The notes beneath the pieces are model-generated. The model was not told the DNA's origin. It made no database searches and saw only the letters and a list, made by a program, of their open reading frames with translations. A DNA stretch of 64,000 nt from the NCBI RefSeq assembly GCF_013407835.1, contig NZ_JACCBI010000001.1:2852001-2916000 (forward strand), read 5' to 3'. Of the stretch, positions 8,922 to 16,868 are shown one piece after another; the first letter of the stretch is position 1, and the number at the start of each line of letters is the position of its first letter. Source of the DNA: Agromyces atrinae. Lineage in GTDB: Bacteria > Actinomycetota > Actinomycetes > Actinomycetales > Microbacteriaceae. Made by a program: the position numbers and the translations under genes.

Positions 8922-9635
8922 ATGTCTCACGTGGTGGCGACCGGTGCGGGCAAGGTCATGATGGATCGGAGGACCGATCCGACGCACGACTACATCCTCG
9001 GTCTGACCGGCAAGGAGCGCCCGCGCGTGCTCTTCGTCGGCACGGCGACGGGCGACGACCCCGCGTACATCCTCAGCTTCTACACGACGTACCACTCCGA
9101 CCGGTGCGCGCCGCATCACCTTCCCCTCTTCCATCGCGCCGTCGACGACCTCGCGGGGTTCGTGCGCGGCTTCGACGTCATCCACGTGGGCGGCGGCAAC
9201 ACGGCCAACATGCTCGACGTGTGGCGCCGGCAGGGCCTCGACGACATCATGCGCGAGCTGTGGGAGGACGAGTCGTCGAACGTCGTCTTCACGGGCGGCT
9301 CGGCGGGCGGCATCTGCTGGTTCGAGGGCGGCACGACCGACAGCTTCGGCCCGACGCTCCTGGTGCTGCCCGACGGCCTCGGGTTCCTGCCCGGAAGCTT
9401 CAGCCCGCACTACGACGCCGAGGACCAACGGCAGCCGATCTACCACGCGGCCCTGAAGTCGGGGGAGCTCGGCCCGGGCTACGCCGTCGGCAACCTGCAG
9501 TCGGTGCACTTCCACGGAGGCAAGTTCGTCACGGCGATCAGCCCCGTCGAGGACGCCCTGGCCCTGACGGTGAAAGCGGTCGACGGCGAGATCGTCGAGA
9601 CCCCGCTGCCCGTGACCGTGCTCGCGGGGAGCTGA
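8922..9635 (+). CDS. Peptidase E-like serine hydrolase (family S51)
   Basis: 237 aa. Peptidase family S51 (aspartyl dipeptidase, cyanophycinase) cleaves Asp-X dipeptides or related isopeptides. The nucleophile elbow is GGSAGG with Ser127. An upstream HVGGGNT segment and a downstream FSPHYD segment also fit the family. The ATG is chosen for the AGGGGG ribosome site eight bases before it; an open frame further upstream lacks one. No signal peptide, so cytoplasmic. The next gene is a Dcu-type C4-dicarboxylate/aspartate carrier only one base away, so released aspartate may be exchanged across the membrane. Cyanophycinase activity is less likely at this short length and without a cyanophycin synthetase nearby. 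Confidence 0.85.
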   Translation: MSHVVATGAGKVMMDRRTDPTHDYILGLTGKERPRVLFVGTATGDDPAYILSFYTTYHSDRCAPHHLPLFHRAVDDLAGFVRGFDVIHVGGGNTANMLDVWRRQGLDDIMRELWEDESSNVVFTGGSAGGICWFEGGTTDSFGPTLLVLPDGLGFLPGSFSPHYDAEDQRQPIYHAALKSGELGPGYAVGNLQSVHFHGGKFVTAISPVEDALALTVKAVDGEIVETPLPVTVLAGS

Positions 9636-9636
9636 C

Positions 9637-10986
9637 ATGGACGTCGTCGCGCTCGTCGCACAACTGCTCGTCGTCATCGCGGCGATCTTCATGGGCACCC
9701 GCACGAGCGGGATCGGCCTCGGCGTCTGGGGCCTCGTCGGCGTCGCCGTGCTCGTGTTCGGATTCCGCGTCGCCCCGGGCAACGCCCCCGTCGACGCCGT
9801 CTTCATCGTCATCACGGTCATCACCGCGGCATCCGTCATGCAGGCGGCGGGCGGCATCGACTGGATGGTGTCGGTCGCGGCGAAGGTCATCACGCGGCGG
9901 CCGAAGAGCGTCGTGTTCCTCGCCCCCGCGATGTCGTTCCTCTTCACCGTCGGTGCCGGCACCGGCAACATCTTCTACCCGCTGCTGCCGGTCATCTACG
10001 ACGTGTCGTACCAGCAGCGCATCCGCCCCGAGCGGGCGCTCTCGGTCTCGGCTGTCGCGTCGCAGGTCGGCATCCTCTGCAGTCCCGTCTCTGCGGCGAC
10101 GGCGTCGATGATCGTGCTCATCGGACCCGAGGGCGTCGACCTCGGCCAGCTGCTCCTCATCATGTGGCCGGCCTCGATCGTCGGCCTCGGCCTCGCCGCG
10201 CTCGTCATGCTGAAGCACGGCAAGGAGCTCGACGACGATCCTGAGTTCCAGCGCCGCGTCGCCGAGCACCTCGTGAAGCCGCCCGTCGAGGTCGCGTCGA
10301 CCAAGGAGCTGCCGAAGACGGCGGTGCGCTCGGCGTCGATCTTCCTCATCGGCGTCGGCGTGATCGTGCTCTTCGGCCTCTTCGAGGGCCTCCGCCCGGT
10401 GGTCGGAACGGATGACGCGGGCGAGCCGATCCGCGTCTCGGTGACGATCATCATCGAGGTCATCATGGGTGTCATCGCCGCGCTCATCTTCGTGACGTGC
10501 AAGGTCAAGGCGCCCGACGTCCCGAAGCAGTCGACGTTCCCCGCGGGCATCGTCGGAGCCATCGCCCTCTTCGGTATCGCGTGGCTCGCGAACACGTTCG
10601 TCGCGGCGAACCAGGAGCTCATCGTCTCGGGCCTCGGCGCACTCGTGTCGGGTTCGTCGGCGTTCTGGGGTGCCCTGCTCTTCGCCCTCGCGCTCGCCGC
10701 GGTCGCGATGCTGACGACGAGCCAGTCGAGCGCGACGAACGCGATCGTGCCGATCGGCCTCGCGATCGGGCTTCCCGCGCCCCTCATCGCGGGACTCTGG
10801 CCGAGCGCGATGGGCATGTACATTCTCCCGGCGAACGGCAGCCAGGTGGCGACCGTCGCCTTCGACCAGACGGGATCGACGAAGATGGGCCGCTTCGTCT
10901 TCGACCACTCGTTCCAGCTGCCGAACCTCGTCTACATGGGCGCCGCGATCATCGTGGGCGTGCTGCTCTCGTTCGTCGTACTGTAG
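9637..10986 (+). CDS. Anaerobic C4-dicarboxylate carrier, DcuA/DcuB family
   Basis: 449 aa, about ten to twelve hydrophobic segments, close to the length of Dcu proteins. The family exchanges or imports fumarate, malate, succinate and aspartate in the cytoplasmic membrane. Recognisable parts are the VGAGTGNIFYPLLPVIYDV segment (residues ~107-125), RPERALSVSAVASQVGI, and the TSQSSATNAIVPIG region near the C-terminus. The ATG follows the peptidase stop by one base with a GGGGA ribosome site, and a GTG-started exporter gene follows after five bases. Coupling to an aspartyl dipeptidase suggests aspartate as a relevant substrate (inference). Whether the host ferments or respires fumarate cannot be seen here. 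Confidence 0.88.
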   Translation: MDVVALVAQLLVVIAAIFMGTRTSGIGLGVWGLVGVAVLVFGFRVAPGNAPVDAVFIVITVITAASVMQAAGGIDWMVSVAAKVITRRPKSVVFLAPAMSFLFTVGAGTGNIFYPLLPVIYDVSYQQRIRPERALSVSAVASQVGILCSPVSAATASMIVLIGPEGVDLGQLLLIMWPASIVGLGLAALVMLKHGKELDDDPEFQRRVAEHLVKPPVEVASTKELPKTAVRSASIFLIGVGVIVLFGLFEGLRPVVGTDDAGEPIRVSVTIIIEVIMGVIAALIFVTCKVKAPDVPKQSTFPAGIVGAIALFGIAWLANTFVAANQELIVSGLGALVSGSSAFWGALLFALALAAVAMLTTSQSSATNAIVPIGLAIGLPAPLIAGLWPSAMGMYILPANGSQVATVAFDQTGSTKMGRFVFDHSFQLPNLVYMGAAIIVGVLLSFVVL

Positions 10987-10991
10987 GGCGC

Positions 10992-12329
10992 GTGGCGAGC
11001 ACAGCGACCGAGACGATCGAGCCCGCGGTACTCCGACGCTTCCTGCTCGGTCTGGCCGAGGGGATGACGGCGTCCGACGAATCCGTCGACGAGATCCACC
11101 GCGTGCTGCTCGCCGCGGCGCACGCCTACGGCGACGACGAGATGGATGTCGTGGTGCTGCCGACCGTCATCCTGCTGCAGTCGGGCGGGCGCTCGACGGG
11201 CCAGGTGTCGCTGCGCAGTCGCTCGCACCGCGCGTTCCGCTTCGATCAGATCGCGGCGCTCTACCGCCTCGTGCACGACGCCGAGCAGGGGGCGGTCGAC
11301 CCCGCCGACGGCATCCGTCGACTGAACGAGATCGGCTCGATGTCGCCGCGGTTCGGATGGGTCGTGCGCACGCTCGGCCACGCCATCCTCACGGCGGGTC
11401 TCTCGCTCCTCCTCGTCCCCTCGTGGCAGGGGCTCGCGATCGCGTTCGTGCTCGGCCTCATCATCGGCTTCGCGAAACTCGTGCGCTCGCCGACGCTGCA
11501 GCTCGTGTTCCCCGTCTTCGCGTCGTTCTTCTGCGCGCTCGTCGTGTTCGTGCTCGCCGATCGGTTCGGCATCGGCGACCCGCTGCACGTGCTCATCGCG
11601 CCGCTCGCGACGTTCCTGCCGGGCGGGGTGCTCACGACGGCGACGGTCGAGCTCGCGGCGGGTCAGATGATCGCGGGGGCGTCGCGCCTCGTCATGGGTC
11701 TCGTGCAACTCGGCCTCCTCGCGTTCGGAATCCTCGCGGCGGCGCAGATCGTCGGCGTGGACGCGGCCGTCTCGGCGTCGTCGGGCGCGCCGCTGCCGTG
11801 GTGGGTCGCGATCGTCGGTCTCGTGCTCTTCGCGATCGGCAACTATCTGCACTTCTCGGCGCCGGCAGCGACGTTCGGGTGGGTGCTCCTCACGATCGGC
11901 GTCGCGTACAGCGCCCAGCTCGTGGGCGGGCTCATCGCGGGTGCCGAGGTCAGCGGATTCATCGGCGCCCTCGCCATGACGCCCGTCGTGCACGCGATCG
12001 CCGCGCTGCCGAAGGGCGCTCCGACGCAGATCACGTTCCTGCCCGCGTTCTGGGTGCTCGTGCCGGGCGCGGCGGGCCTCGTCGGGCTCACCGAAGCCGT
12101 CGGATCGAACGCCGGACTCACCGATTTCGTCTCGGCCCTCACGACGGTCATGTCGATCGCCCTCGGCGTGCTCATCGGAACGGCCCTCTACCGTTTCGCC
12201 CGCCAGGGTGCCGCCGAGATCGCCGACTTCCACATCGAACTCCCGCACGCGGCATCCGAGGCCCCGCCGTCGACGTGGTGGGGGCGGATGACGCGCGGTC
12301 TTCGTGTGCCCCGCCTTCGGCGTCGCTGA
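10992..12329 (+). CDS. Threonine/serine exporter family protein (ThrE-like)
   Basis: 445 aa. The N-terminal half is a soluble region (about residues 1-115, ThrE/DUF1212-type, DEIHRVLLAAAHAYG near residue 32) joined to about ten membrane segments. The second half matches the DUF3815-type part, with FLPGGVLTTATVELAAGQM as the conserved inner motif. Members export threonine and serine in Corynebacterium. The GTG start is five bases after the Dcu stop; no upstream in-frame start fits. The last 18 codons and stop lie in a 59-bp segment that is duplicated 486 bp downstream, just before pyrE (12761-12819). The substrate may be an amino acid released by the peptidase E in the same operon. Confidence 0.9.
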   Translation: MASTATETIEPAVLRRFLLGLAEGMTASDESVDEIHRVLLAAAHAYGDDEMDVVVLPTVILLQSGGRSTGQVSLRSRSHRAFRFDQIAALYRLVHDAEQGAVDPADGIRRLNEIGSMSPRFGWVVRTLGHAILTAGLSLLLVPSWQGLAIAFVLGLIIGFAKLVRSPTLQLVFPVFASFFCALVVFVLADRFGIGDPLHVLIAPLATFLPGGVLTTATVELAAGQMIAGASRLVMGLVQLGLLAFGILAAAQIVGVDAAVSASSGAPLPWWVAIVGLVLFAIGNYLHFSAPAATFGWVLLTIGVAYSAQLVGGLIAGAEVSGFIGALAMTPVVHAIAALPKGAPTQITFLPAFWVLVPGAAGLVGLTEAVGSNAGLTDFVSALTTVMSIALGVLIGTALYRFARQGAAEIADFHIELPHAASEAPPSTWWGRMTRGLRVPRLRRR

Positions 12330-12333
12330 CGCC
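12275..12333. repeat. 59-bp direct repeat, copy 1 (3' end of ThrE gene)
   Basis: Identical to 12761-12819 except for one base (C12300 versus G12786). It contains the last 18 codons and the stop of the exporter gene. Confidence 0.9.
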
Positions 12334-12560
12334 GGCCCCGTCATCCGCTTCTCGCCGTCATCCCGTGCCCTTGCCCCTGCCGTGGCCGTCGGATCTCCGG
12401 ACCTGGCCGCCCCAGCCCGGTCCGCCCCGGCCCCGGACTCGGTCCGCCCCGGCCCTGGCCGCCCCAGCCCGGTCCGCCCGGCCCCAGCCCGCCCCGGACC
12501 CGGACCCGGCCCCGGCCCCGACCCCGGCCCGCGGTGCCCTCTCGCGCCGAGCCCCCTCCT

Positions 12561-12635
12561 GTTTGTAGGCCTTTGTCCGCTTCGTAGGTGATCAGGCCGC
12601 CCCTGGTCCTACTTCACGTCGTATCCCCTACAAAC
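12561..12635. repeat. Nested dyad with GTTTGTAGG arms
   Basis: Outer arms GTTTGTAGG (12561-12569) and CCTACAAAC (12627-12635) enclose an inner GTAGG/CCTAC pair (12584-12588, 12608-12612). This may be a terminator remnant or protein-binding site. Confidence 0.5.
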
Positions 12636-12760
12636 GCGGAGGGCGGAAAGGGAGACGGCGGGGCGAGGCGGCAGAGCGCGGAGGGGGGAAAGGGAGAAGG
12701 GGGCGTGGCGGCAGAGCGCGGAGGGGGGGAAAGGGAGAAGGGGGGGCGGGGCGGCAGAGC
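12636..12760. repeat. Tandem repeat, three units of about 41 bp
   Basis: Units at 12636-12677, 12678-12717 and 12718-12760, each beginning GCGGAGG, continuing with a purine-only AAAGGGAGA stretch and ending GGCAGAGC. The copies differ mainly in G-run length. Confidence 0.8.
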
Positions 12761-12819
12761 GTGGTGGGGGCGGATGACGCGCGGTGTTCGTGTGCCCCGC
12801 CTTCGGCGTCGCTGACGCC
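12761..12819. repeat. 59-bp direct repeat, copy 2 (upstream of pyrE)
   Basis: Second copy of the segment at 12275-12333; it carries a non-translated copy of the exporter gene's 3' end and stop codon. Confidence 0.9.
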
Positions 12820-12826
12820 TTCGCAA

Positions 12827-12832
12827 TAGGGT
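12827..12832 (+). promoter_or_regulatory. Leaderless -10 element for pyrE
   Basis: TAGGGT six bases before the GTG at 12839. There is no ribosome site, which fits a leaderless mRNA. Confidence 0.65.
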
Positions 12833-12838
12833 GTAGTC

Positions 12839-13414
12839 GTGAACTCTCGCGATCTTCCGGCCGACGCCGACGTGCGTCAGCAGCTCATCGACCACATCTC
12901 CGCCGACGCGGTCTTCCACGGCGACTTCACGCTGACGAGCGGCAAGAAGGCGACGTACTACGTCGATCTGCGGAAGGTCAGCCTCGACCACCGCGTCGCG
13001 CCCCTCATCGGTCAGGTCATGATCGACCTCATCGCGGGCGTCGAGAACGTCGACGCGGTCGGCGGCATGACGATGGGAGCCGACCCCGTCGCGGCAGCCA
13101 TCCTGCACCAGGGCGCCGCGCGCGGCCTCGCCTACGACGCGTTCGTCGTGCGCAAGGAGCCGAAGGACCACGGTCGCGGCAAGCAGGTCGAGGGCCCCGA
13201 CCTCGAGGGCAAGCGCGTGATCGTGCTCGAAGACACCTCGACGACGGGCGGTTCGCCGCTCAAGGCCATCGAGGCGCTCGAGAAGGTCGGCGCGATCATC
13301 GCCGCCGTTGCGGTCGTCGTCGACCGTGACACCGGTGCGCGCGAGGTCATCGAGGGCGCGGGCTACCCCTACCTCTATGCCATCGGACTCGACGACCTGG
13401 GGCTCTCGCGATGA
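12839..13414 (+). CDS. pyrE: Orotate phosphoribosyltransferase
   Basis: Converts orotate and PRPP to orotidine monophosphate in de novo UMP synthesis; cytoplasmic homodimer. 191 aa, typical for the short actinobacterial form. The substrate-binding FTLTSGKKATYYVDLRK segment is at about residues 31-47 and the PRPP loop VLEDTSTTGGS at about residues 129-139, followed by the variable C-terminus. The GTG start has a TAGGGT hexamer six bases upstream and no Shine-Dalgarno sequence. The stop overlaps the ATG of the next gene (ATGA at 13411-13414), so the septum-formation-like protein is translationally coupled to it. Confidence 0.96.
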   Translation: MNSRDLPADADVRQQLIDHISADAVFHGDFTLTSGKKATYYVDLRKVSLDHRVAPLIGQVMIDLIAGVENVDAVGGMTMGADPVAAAILHQGAARGLAYDAFVVRKEPKDHGRGKQVEGPDLEGKRVIVLEDTSTTGGSPLKAIEALEKVGAIIAAVAVVVDRDTGAREVIEGAGYPYLYAIGLDDLGLSR

Positions 13415-14946
13415 GCGACGACACCGGCGGAACGGGCGAGAACGGCGGCCCGAACGACTCCGAGTGGCTGCTGAACCAGCTGGGCGGCGATCGCCCGCGT
13501 CGTGCGCGGCGCAAGGCCGAGGATGCCGCGGAGCGACCCACGACAGGAGAGCCGGGCTCCGACGCGGACGCCGAACCGGTCGTTCCCGAGTGGTTCGCGC
13601 CGACCACGGGTGAGACGGCCGAGGCGCCGCGCGTGCGCACGATCTTCGACCCGCCCGCCCCTCTCGACCACGACGAGCCCGAGGTGCCCGAGTCGGCACC
13701 CGCCGCCGAGGTGTCCGAACCGACGACCGAGGCGACGTTCGAGCTCGACGAGTCGGAGTCGCCCGCTGCGACGGGCTTCTCGTGGAACCTCGCCCCCGAT
13801 CCGACCGCTCCCGACCCGGCGCTCGCCGTCGCTGCTGCCGCAGCGTCCGCCGAGGCGCCGGCCGCCGATCCCGTCAGCGCTGCCGCACCGGATGCCGCGA
13901 GCGACGTCACCCCTCCGGCCGAGCCTGAGCTCCCCGTCGTCACGGAGCCCGAGCCTGCGCTTGAGCCCACTGTCGACCCCGCCGTCGACCCCGAGACCGA
14001 GGCGCAGCAGACGGCCGAGACCGTCGACGTGTCGAACGATCCCGATGTCGGAGACGACCTCGGTTACTGGTTCGCCGAGCCCGTGTCTGCCGCGACCGTC
14101 GTCGCCGACGAGCCGCCCGCGACCGAGCTCATGGACATCGCCGACGTGCCGACCCCGGCCGCCGATGCAGCGCCGACCGAGGCCGTCGCCGCCGAACCCG
14201 CTCCGACCGAGGCGATGGATCGAGCCGACATCCCCACGCCGCTCGTCGTTCCGCCCGCCGCCGTCATCCCCGCGGCCGTGGTCGCCGCCGACGCCGAACC
14301 GGCACCCGGCCCCCGCCGCACGGCCGACCCCGGCCCGAAGCCGCCGCGCGTGAGCGCTGAGGCGGCGACTCCGGCGGTGCGTCGTCGTCGCACGATCATC
14401 ATCGTGATCGCCATCGTCGCGGCCCTCGCCGTGCTCGCGGGACTCTTCTTCATCGGGACGCGCATCCCGGGGTGGTTCGGTTCCGCCCCGGCGCCCGTCG
14501 TGACGTCGGCCCCGCCCACCGAGACGGCCACCCCCGAGCCGACCGCCCCGCAGCCCGCGGGCGTGCACGCGTGGGATCAGCTGTTCGGCGGCGAGTGCGT
14601 CGACCCGTTCCTGACCCCGTGGGCCGAGGACTTCACCGTCGTCGACTGCGCTGCGCCGCACGCGGCTCAGCTCGTGTACCGCGGCGCGTTCGACGAGACG
14701 CCCGAGGCCGCGTTCCCCGGTGAGGCCGAACTCGCCTCGCAGATCAACGTGCTGTGCACCGCGGCCGGTGTCATCGACCTCGCTGCGGCGTCGGGCTACC
14801 CCGACCTGCAGGTGCAGGGCAGCTTCCCGGTGACCGAGGAGCAGTGGACCGACGGGCAGCGCAACTACTACTGCTTCGTCAACCGTTCGAGCGGCGAACC
14901 GCTCTCGGCGACGGTCGCGGGCCCCGGCCCGGCTCCGGCTGCCTGA
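13411..14946 (+). CDS. Single-pass membrane protein with septum-formation-like C-terminal domain
   Basis: 511 aa in three parts. Residues 1 to about 320 are acidic, Ala/Pro/Glu/Asp-rich and probably disordered in the cytoplasm. A basic patch (RRRR) precedes one membrane helix at about 328-350. The exported C-terminal part (about 385-500) has GECVDPFL, VVDCAAPHAAQ and NYYCFVNR, a cysteine pattern resembling the Pfam 'septum formation' domain of Actinobacteria. Its cysteines could form disulfides outside the cell. It is coupled to pyrE by an ATGA overlap, an arrangement common to several Microbacteriaceae as far as I recall. A cell-envelope or division role is inferred from the domain only. Confidence 0.8.
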   Translation: MSDDTGGTGENGGPNDSEWLLNQLGGDRPRRARRKAEDAAERPTTGEPGSDADAEPVVPEWFAPTTGETAEAPRVRTIFDPPAPLDHDEPEVPESAPAAEVSEPTTEATFELDESESPAATGFSWNLAPDPTAPDPALAVAAAAASAEAPAADPVSAAAPDAASDVTPPAEPELPVVTEPEPALEPTVDPAVDPETEAQQTAETVDVSNDPDVGDDLGYWFAEPVSAATVVADEPPATELMDIADVPTPAADAAPTEAVAAEPAPTEAMDRADIPTPLVVPPAAVIPAAVVAADAEPAPGPRRTADPGPKPPRVSAEAATPAVRRRRTIIIVIAIVAALAVLAGLFFIGTRIPGWFGSAPAPVVTSAPPTETATPEPTAPQPAGVHAWDQLFGGECVDPFLTPWAEDFTVVDCAAPHAAQLVYRGAFDETPEAAFPGEAELASQINVLCTAAGVIDLAAASGYPDLQVQGSFPVTEEQWTDGQRNYYCFVNRSSGEPLSATVAGPGPAPAA

Positions 14947-14960
14947 GCGGAGTCCCACCC

Positions 14961-15893
14961 ATGAGCATCCCCGTCATCCTCGACTGCGACCCCGGTCACG
15001 ACGACGTCTTCGCGATCTGGCTCGCTGCGGGTCATCCGTCTCTCGACCTGCGTGCGATCACGACCGTCGGCGGCAACGTCGAGCTGCGCTTCACCGAGTA
15101 CAACGCGCGTGTCGCGTGCACGGTCGCGGGCATCAGCGGCGTGCCGGTTGCGGCGGGAGCCGCCGGTCCGCTCGAGCGCGAGCTCGAGACGGCCGAGTGG
15201 ATCCACGGCGAGAACGGCCTCGGCGGGCCCGAGCTCCCCGAGCCGACCATGCCGCTCGATGAGCGCGACGCGACGACCCTCATGGCCGACGTGCTGCTCG
15301 CCTCCGACGAACCCGTCGCGATCATCGCGACCGGACCGCTCACGAACGTCGCGATCCTGCTGCGCGACCGGCCCGACATGGTCGACCGCATCCGCGAGAT
15401 CGTCTGGATGGGCGGCTCGACCGAGCGCGGCAACGTCACGCCCTACGCCGAGTTCAACTCGTGGGTCGACCCGCACGCCCTCGCCGCGGTGCTCGCCTCG
15501 GGTGTGCGCTTCACGATGGTCGGGCTGAACGTCACCCACCGCGCCCTCGTGACGCCCGCCGTGCGCGCGAGCATCGAGGCCGTCGGCAACGCGACCGCGG
15601 CCTTCGGCGGCGAACTGCTCGAGTTCTTCTGCCGCACGAACGACGAGGTCTTCGGTCTTCCCGACGGCCCGCTGCACGACCCCGTCGCCGTCGCGGTGCT
15701 CACCGACCCGTCGCCCGTCACTCTCGTGCACACGCGCCTCGACGTCGAGCTCACCGGCACCGAGACGCTCGGCGCGACGAGTGTCGATCTCGACGGCATC
15801 CTCGGTCGCGAACCGAACGCGTGGGTCGCCGTCGATCTCGATGTCGCGGCCTTCTGGGCCGACGTCGAGGCGGCCGTCGCGCGCCTCGCCTGA
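14961..15893 (+). CDS. Inosine/uridine-preferring nucleoside hydrolase family protein
   Basis: Hydrolyses the N-glycosidic bond of ribonucleosides to free base and ribose for salvage; cytoplasmic, Ca2+-dependent. 310 aa. The Ca2+-binding DCDPGHDD motif is at residues 8-15. Further family marks are TTVGGN (around 36), the TGPLTNVA segment around 120, the metal/ribose-binding EFNSWVDP region around 162-170, and a final HDPVA with the last metal-site aspartate. The ATG is 14 bases after the preceding stop with a CGGAG ribosome site. Base specificity (pyrimidine or purine) cannot be decided by reading. Its position near pyrE places it among nucleotide genes. A compound hairpin follows at 15898-15972. 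Confidence 0.92.
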   Translation: MSIPVILDCDPGHDDVFAIWLAAGHPSLDLRAITTVGGNVELRFTEYNARVACTVAGISGVPVAAGAAGPLERELETAEWIHGENGLGGPELPEPTMPLDERDATTLMADVLLASDEPVAIIATGPLTNVAILLRDRPDMVDRIREIVWMGGSTERGNVTPYAEFNSWVDPHALAAVLASGVRFTMVGLNVTHRALVTPAVRASIEAVGNATAAFGGELLEFFCRTNDEVFGLPDGPLHDPVAVAVLTDPSPVTLVHTRLDVELTGTETLGATSVDLDGILGREPNAWVAVDLDVAAFWADVEAAVARLA

Positions 15894-15897
15894 CGAC

Positions 15898-15972
15898 GTT
15901 CGCCGGAAGTCGGACGATTCGCCGGATCGATCGGGCGATCTGTTCCGGCGAATCGTCGAAGTTCCGGCGAAC
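15898..15972 (+). terminator. Compound hairpin after nucleoside hydrolase
   Basis: Outer 11-bp arms (15898-15908 with 15962-15972) and inner 14-bp arms (15913-15926 with 15944-15957) with a 17-base loop. The arms share the word TTCGCCGGA. No T-run follows, so it may be a terminator, a processing site or a repeat element. Confidence 0.6.
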
Positions 15973-16003
15973 CGCCGCAAGAACCAGCGCACCAGGGAGT
16001 GAC

Positions 16004-16417
16004 ATGAGGGCATCGGAGCACATGGGCGAACCGACGCGCACGATCGTCGTCGCCGCCCCGGTCGAGGCGGTGCTCGACGCGCTCGTCGCCCCGTACCTCG
16101 CGGGCCACTTCCGCCTCACGTCGAGCGAAGCGGGCGTGCGCATCGTGAAGTTGGGTTCCGCGGGCCGCTGGATCGCGTCGCGCACGGTCGGCATCGAGCT
16201 CATCCCGGGGCTCGCGCACTGGGGGCAGCAGGCGACCGTCCGCTTCTCCGGCCGCGCCGACGGCGATGACGCGGTCGTGAAGGCCGCCGTGCTCGACCTG
16301 AGCGGCGGGAAGGCGACGGCCGATACGGTGTTCGACACCCTCGATATGGCCATCGCGACGCTCCGCACGGCGTACGACGTCGAGGTGGGCCCCATCGTCG
16401 ACGCTCGGCTGAACTGA
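16004..16417 (+). CDS. Conserved hypothetical protein, 137 aa
   Basis: No family recognised with confidence. The sequence is soluble, with TIVVAAPVEAVLDALVAPY near the N-terminus, which faintly recalls the first strand and helix of SRPBCC/START-type proteins, and several beta-prone segments after it. The ATG at 16004 is preceded by AGGGAG; an in-frame ATG at 16022 with GGAG upstream is an alternative that would shorten it by six residues. It stands 110 bases after the nucleoside hydrolase beyond a hairpin and is convergent with tatB. Function unknown. Confidence 0.65.
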   Translation: MRASEHMGEPTRTIVVAAPVEAVLDALVAPYLAGHFRLTSSEAGVRIVKLGSAGRWIASRTVGIELIPGLAHWGQQATVRFSGRADGDDAVVKAAVLDLSGGKATADTVFDTLDMAIATLRTAYDVEVGPIVDARLN

Positions 16418-16432
16418 CGGCGGTGAGAGCCC

Positions 16433-16858
16433 TCACTCCTCTCTGATCACGCGCCCGCTCGACGAGTACCGCGGCTTCGGGAGTGGTGCGGGCATCGCCG
16501 GCTCGAGCGCGACCTCGTCGTCCCGGACTTCCCCGTTGACGATCTCGTCGGGTACGCTCGACTCGGGCGGCGGCGCCGCCGTATCGGGCGCTCCCGCCGC
16601 GACCCCCGGCGCCGCGAGCGCCTCGCGCATGATCTGTCGCGGATCGTACCGGCGGGGGTCGAGACGTTTCCACGCCTCGGCGTCGAGGTCGGTGCCGAGT
16701 TCCTCCGACATCCGTGACTTCGCTCCCTCGGTGAGGGCGCGGAGCGATCGCACGACGCGGCCGAGCATGCTCGCGTAGTGCGGTAGCCGTTCCGGCCCCA
16801 GGATGACGGCGATGACGAGGGCGACGACGATGAGTTTGTCGATCGAGAGTCCGAACAT
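16433..16858 (-). CDS. tatB: Sec-independent protein translocase subunit TatB
   Basis: Tat receptor subunit, 141 aa. A single N-terminal membrane helix (about residues 4-20) starts with MFGLSIDK, followed by the LGPERLP hinge and an amphipathic helix rich in Arg and Glu (residues ~28-55). The tail is acidic and proline-rich, normal for TatB. The start is chosen at MFGL, with AGGAGG nearby; open frame extends upstream but overlaps tatC in another frame. It lies ten bases after the tatC stop and is last in the operon dioxygenase-tatA-tatC-tatB. This gene order, with B after C, is less usual than ABC. It may serve the exported dioxygenase encoded first. Confidence 0.88.
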   Translation of the reverse strand: MFGLSIDKLIVVALVIAVILGPERLPHYASMLGRVVRSLRALTEGAKSRMSEELGTDLDAEAWKRLDPRRYDPRQIMREALAAPGVAAGAPDTAAPPPESSVPDEIVNGEVRDDEVALEPAMPAPLPKPRYSSSGRVIREE

Positions 16859-16868
16859 GGTGTCCTCC

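Larger units (their letters stand above)
12330..12838. other. 509-bp repeat-rich gap between ThrE-like gene and pyrE
   Basis: No credible gene. From 12334 to about 12555 the plus strand is a low-complexity run of CCGGCCCC and CCCAGCCC words, strongly C-rich. A long dyad follows (12561-12635), then three tandem purine-rich units (12636-12760), then the second copy of a 59-bp repeat. The pyrE -10 element begins eight bases after that copy. Weak open frames here are low-complexity shadows. Confidence 0.8.

Noticed and set aside
12334..12591. Possible short proline-rich coding frames in the C-rich gap before pyrE
   Set aside because: Pure low-complexity translation, no ribosome site, and flanked by repeats.
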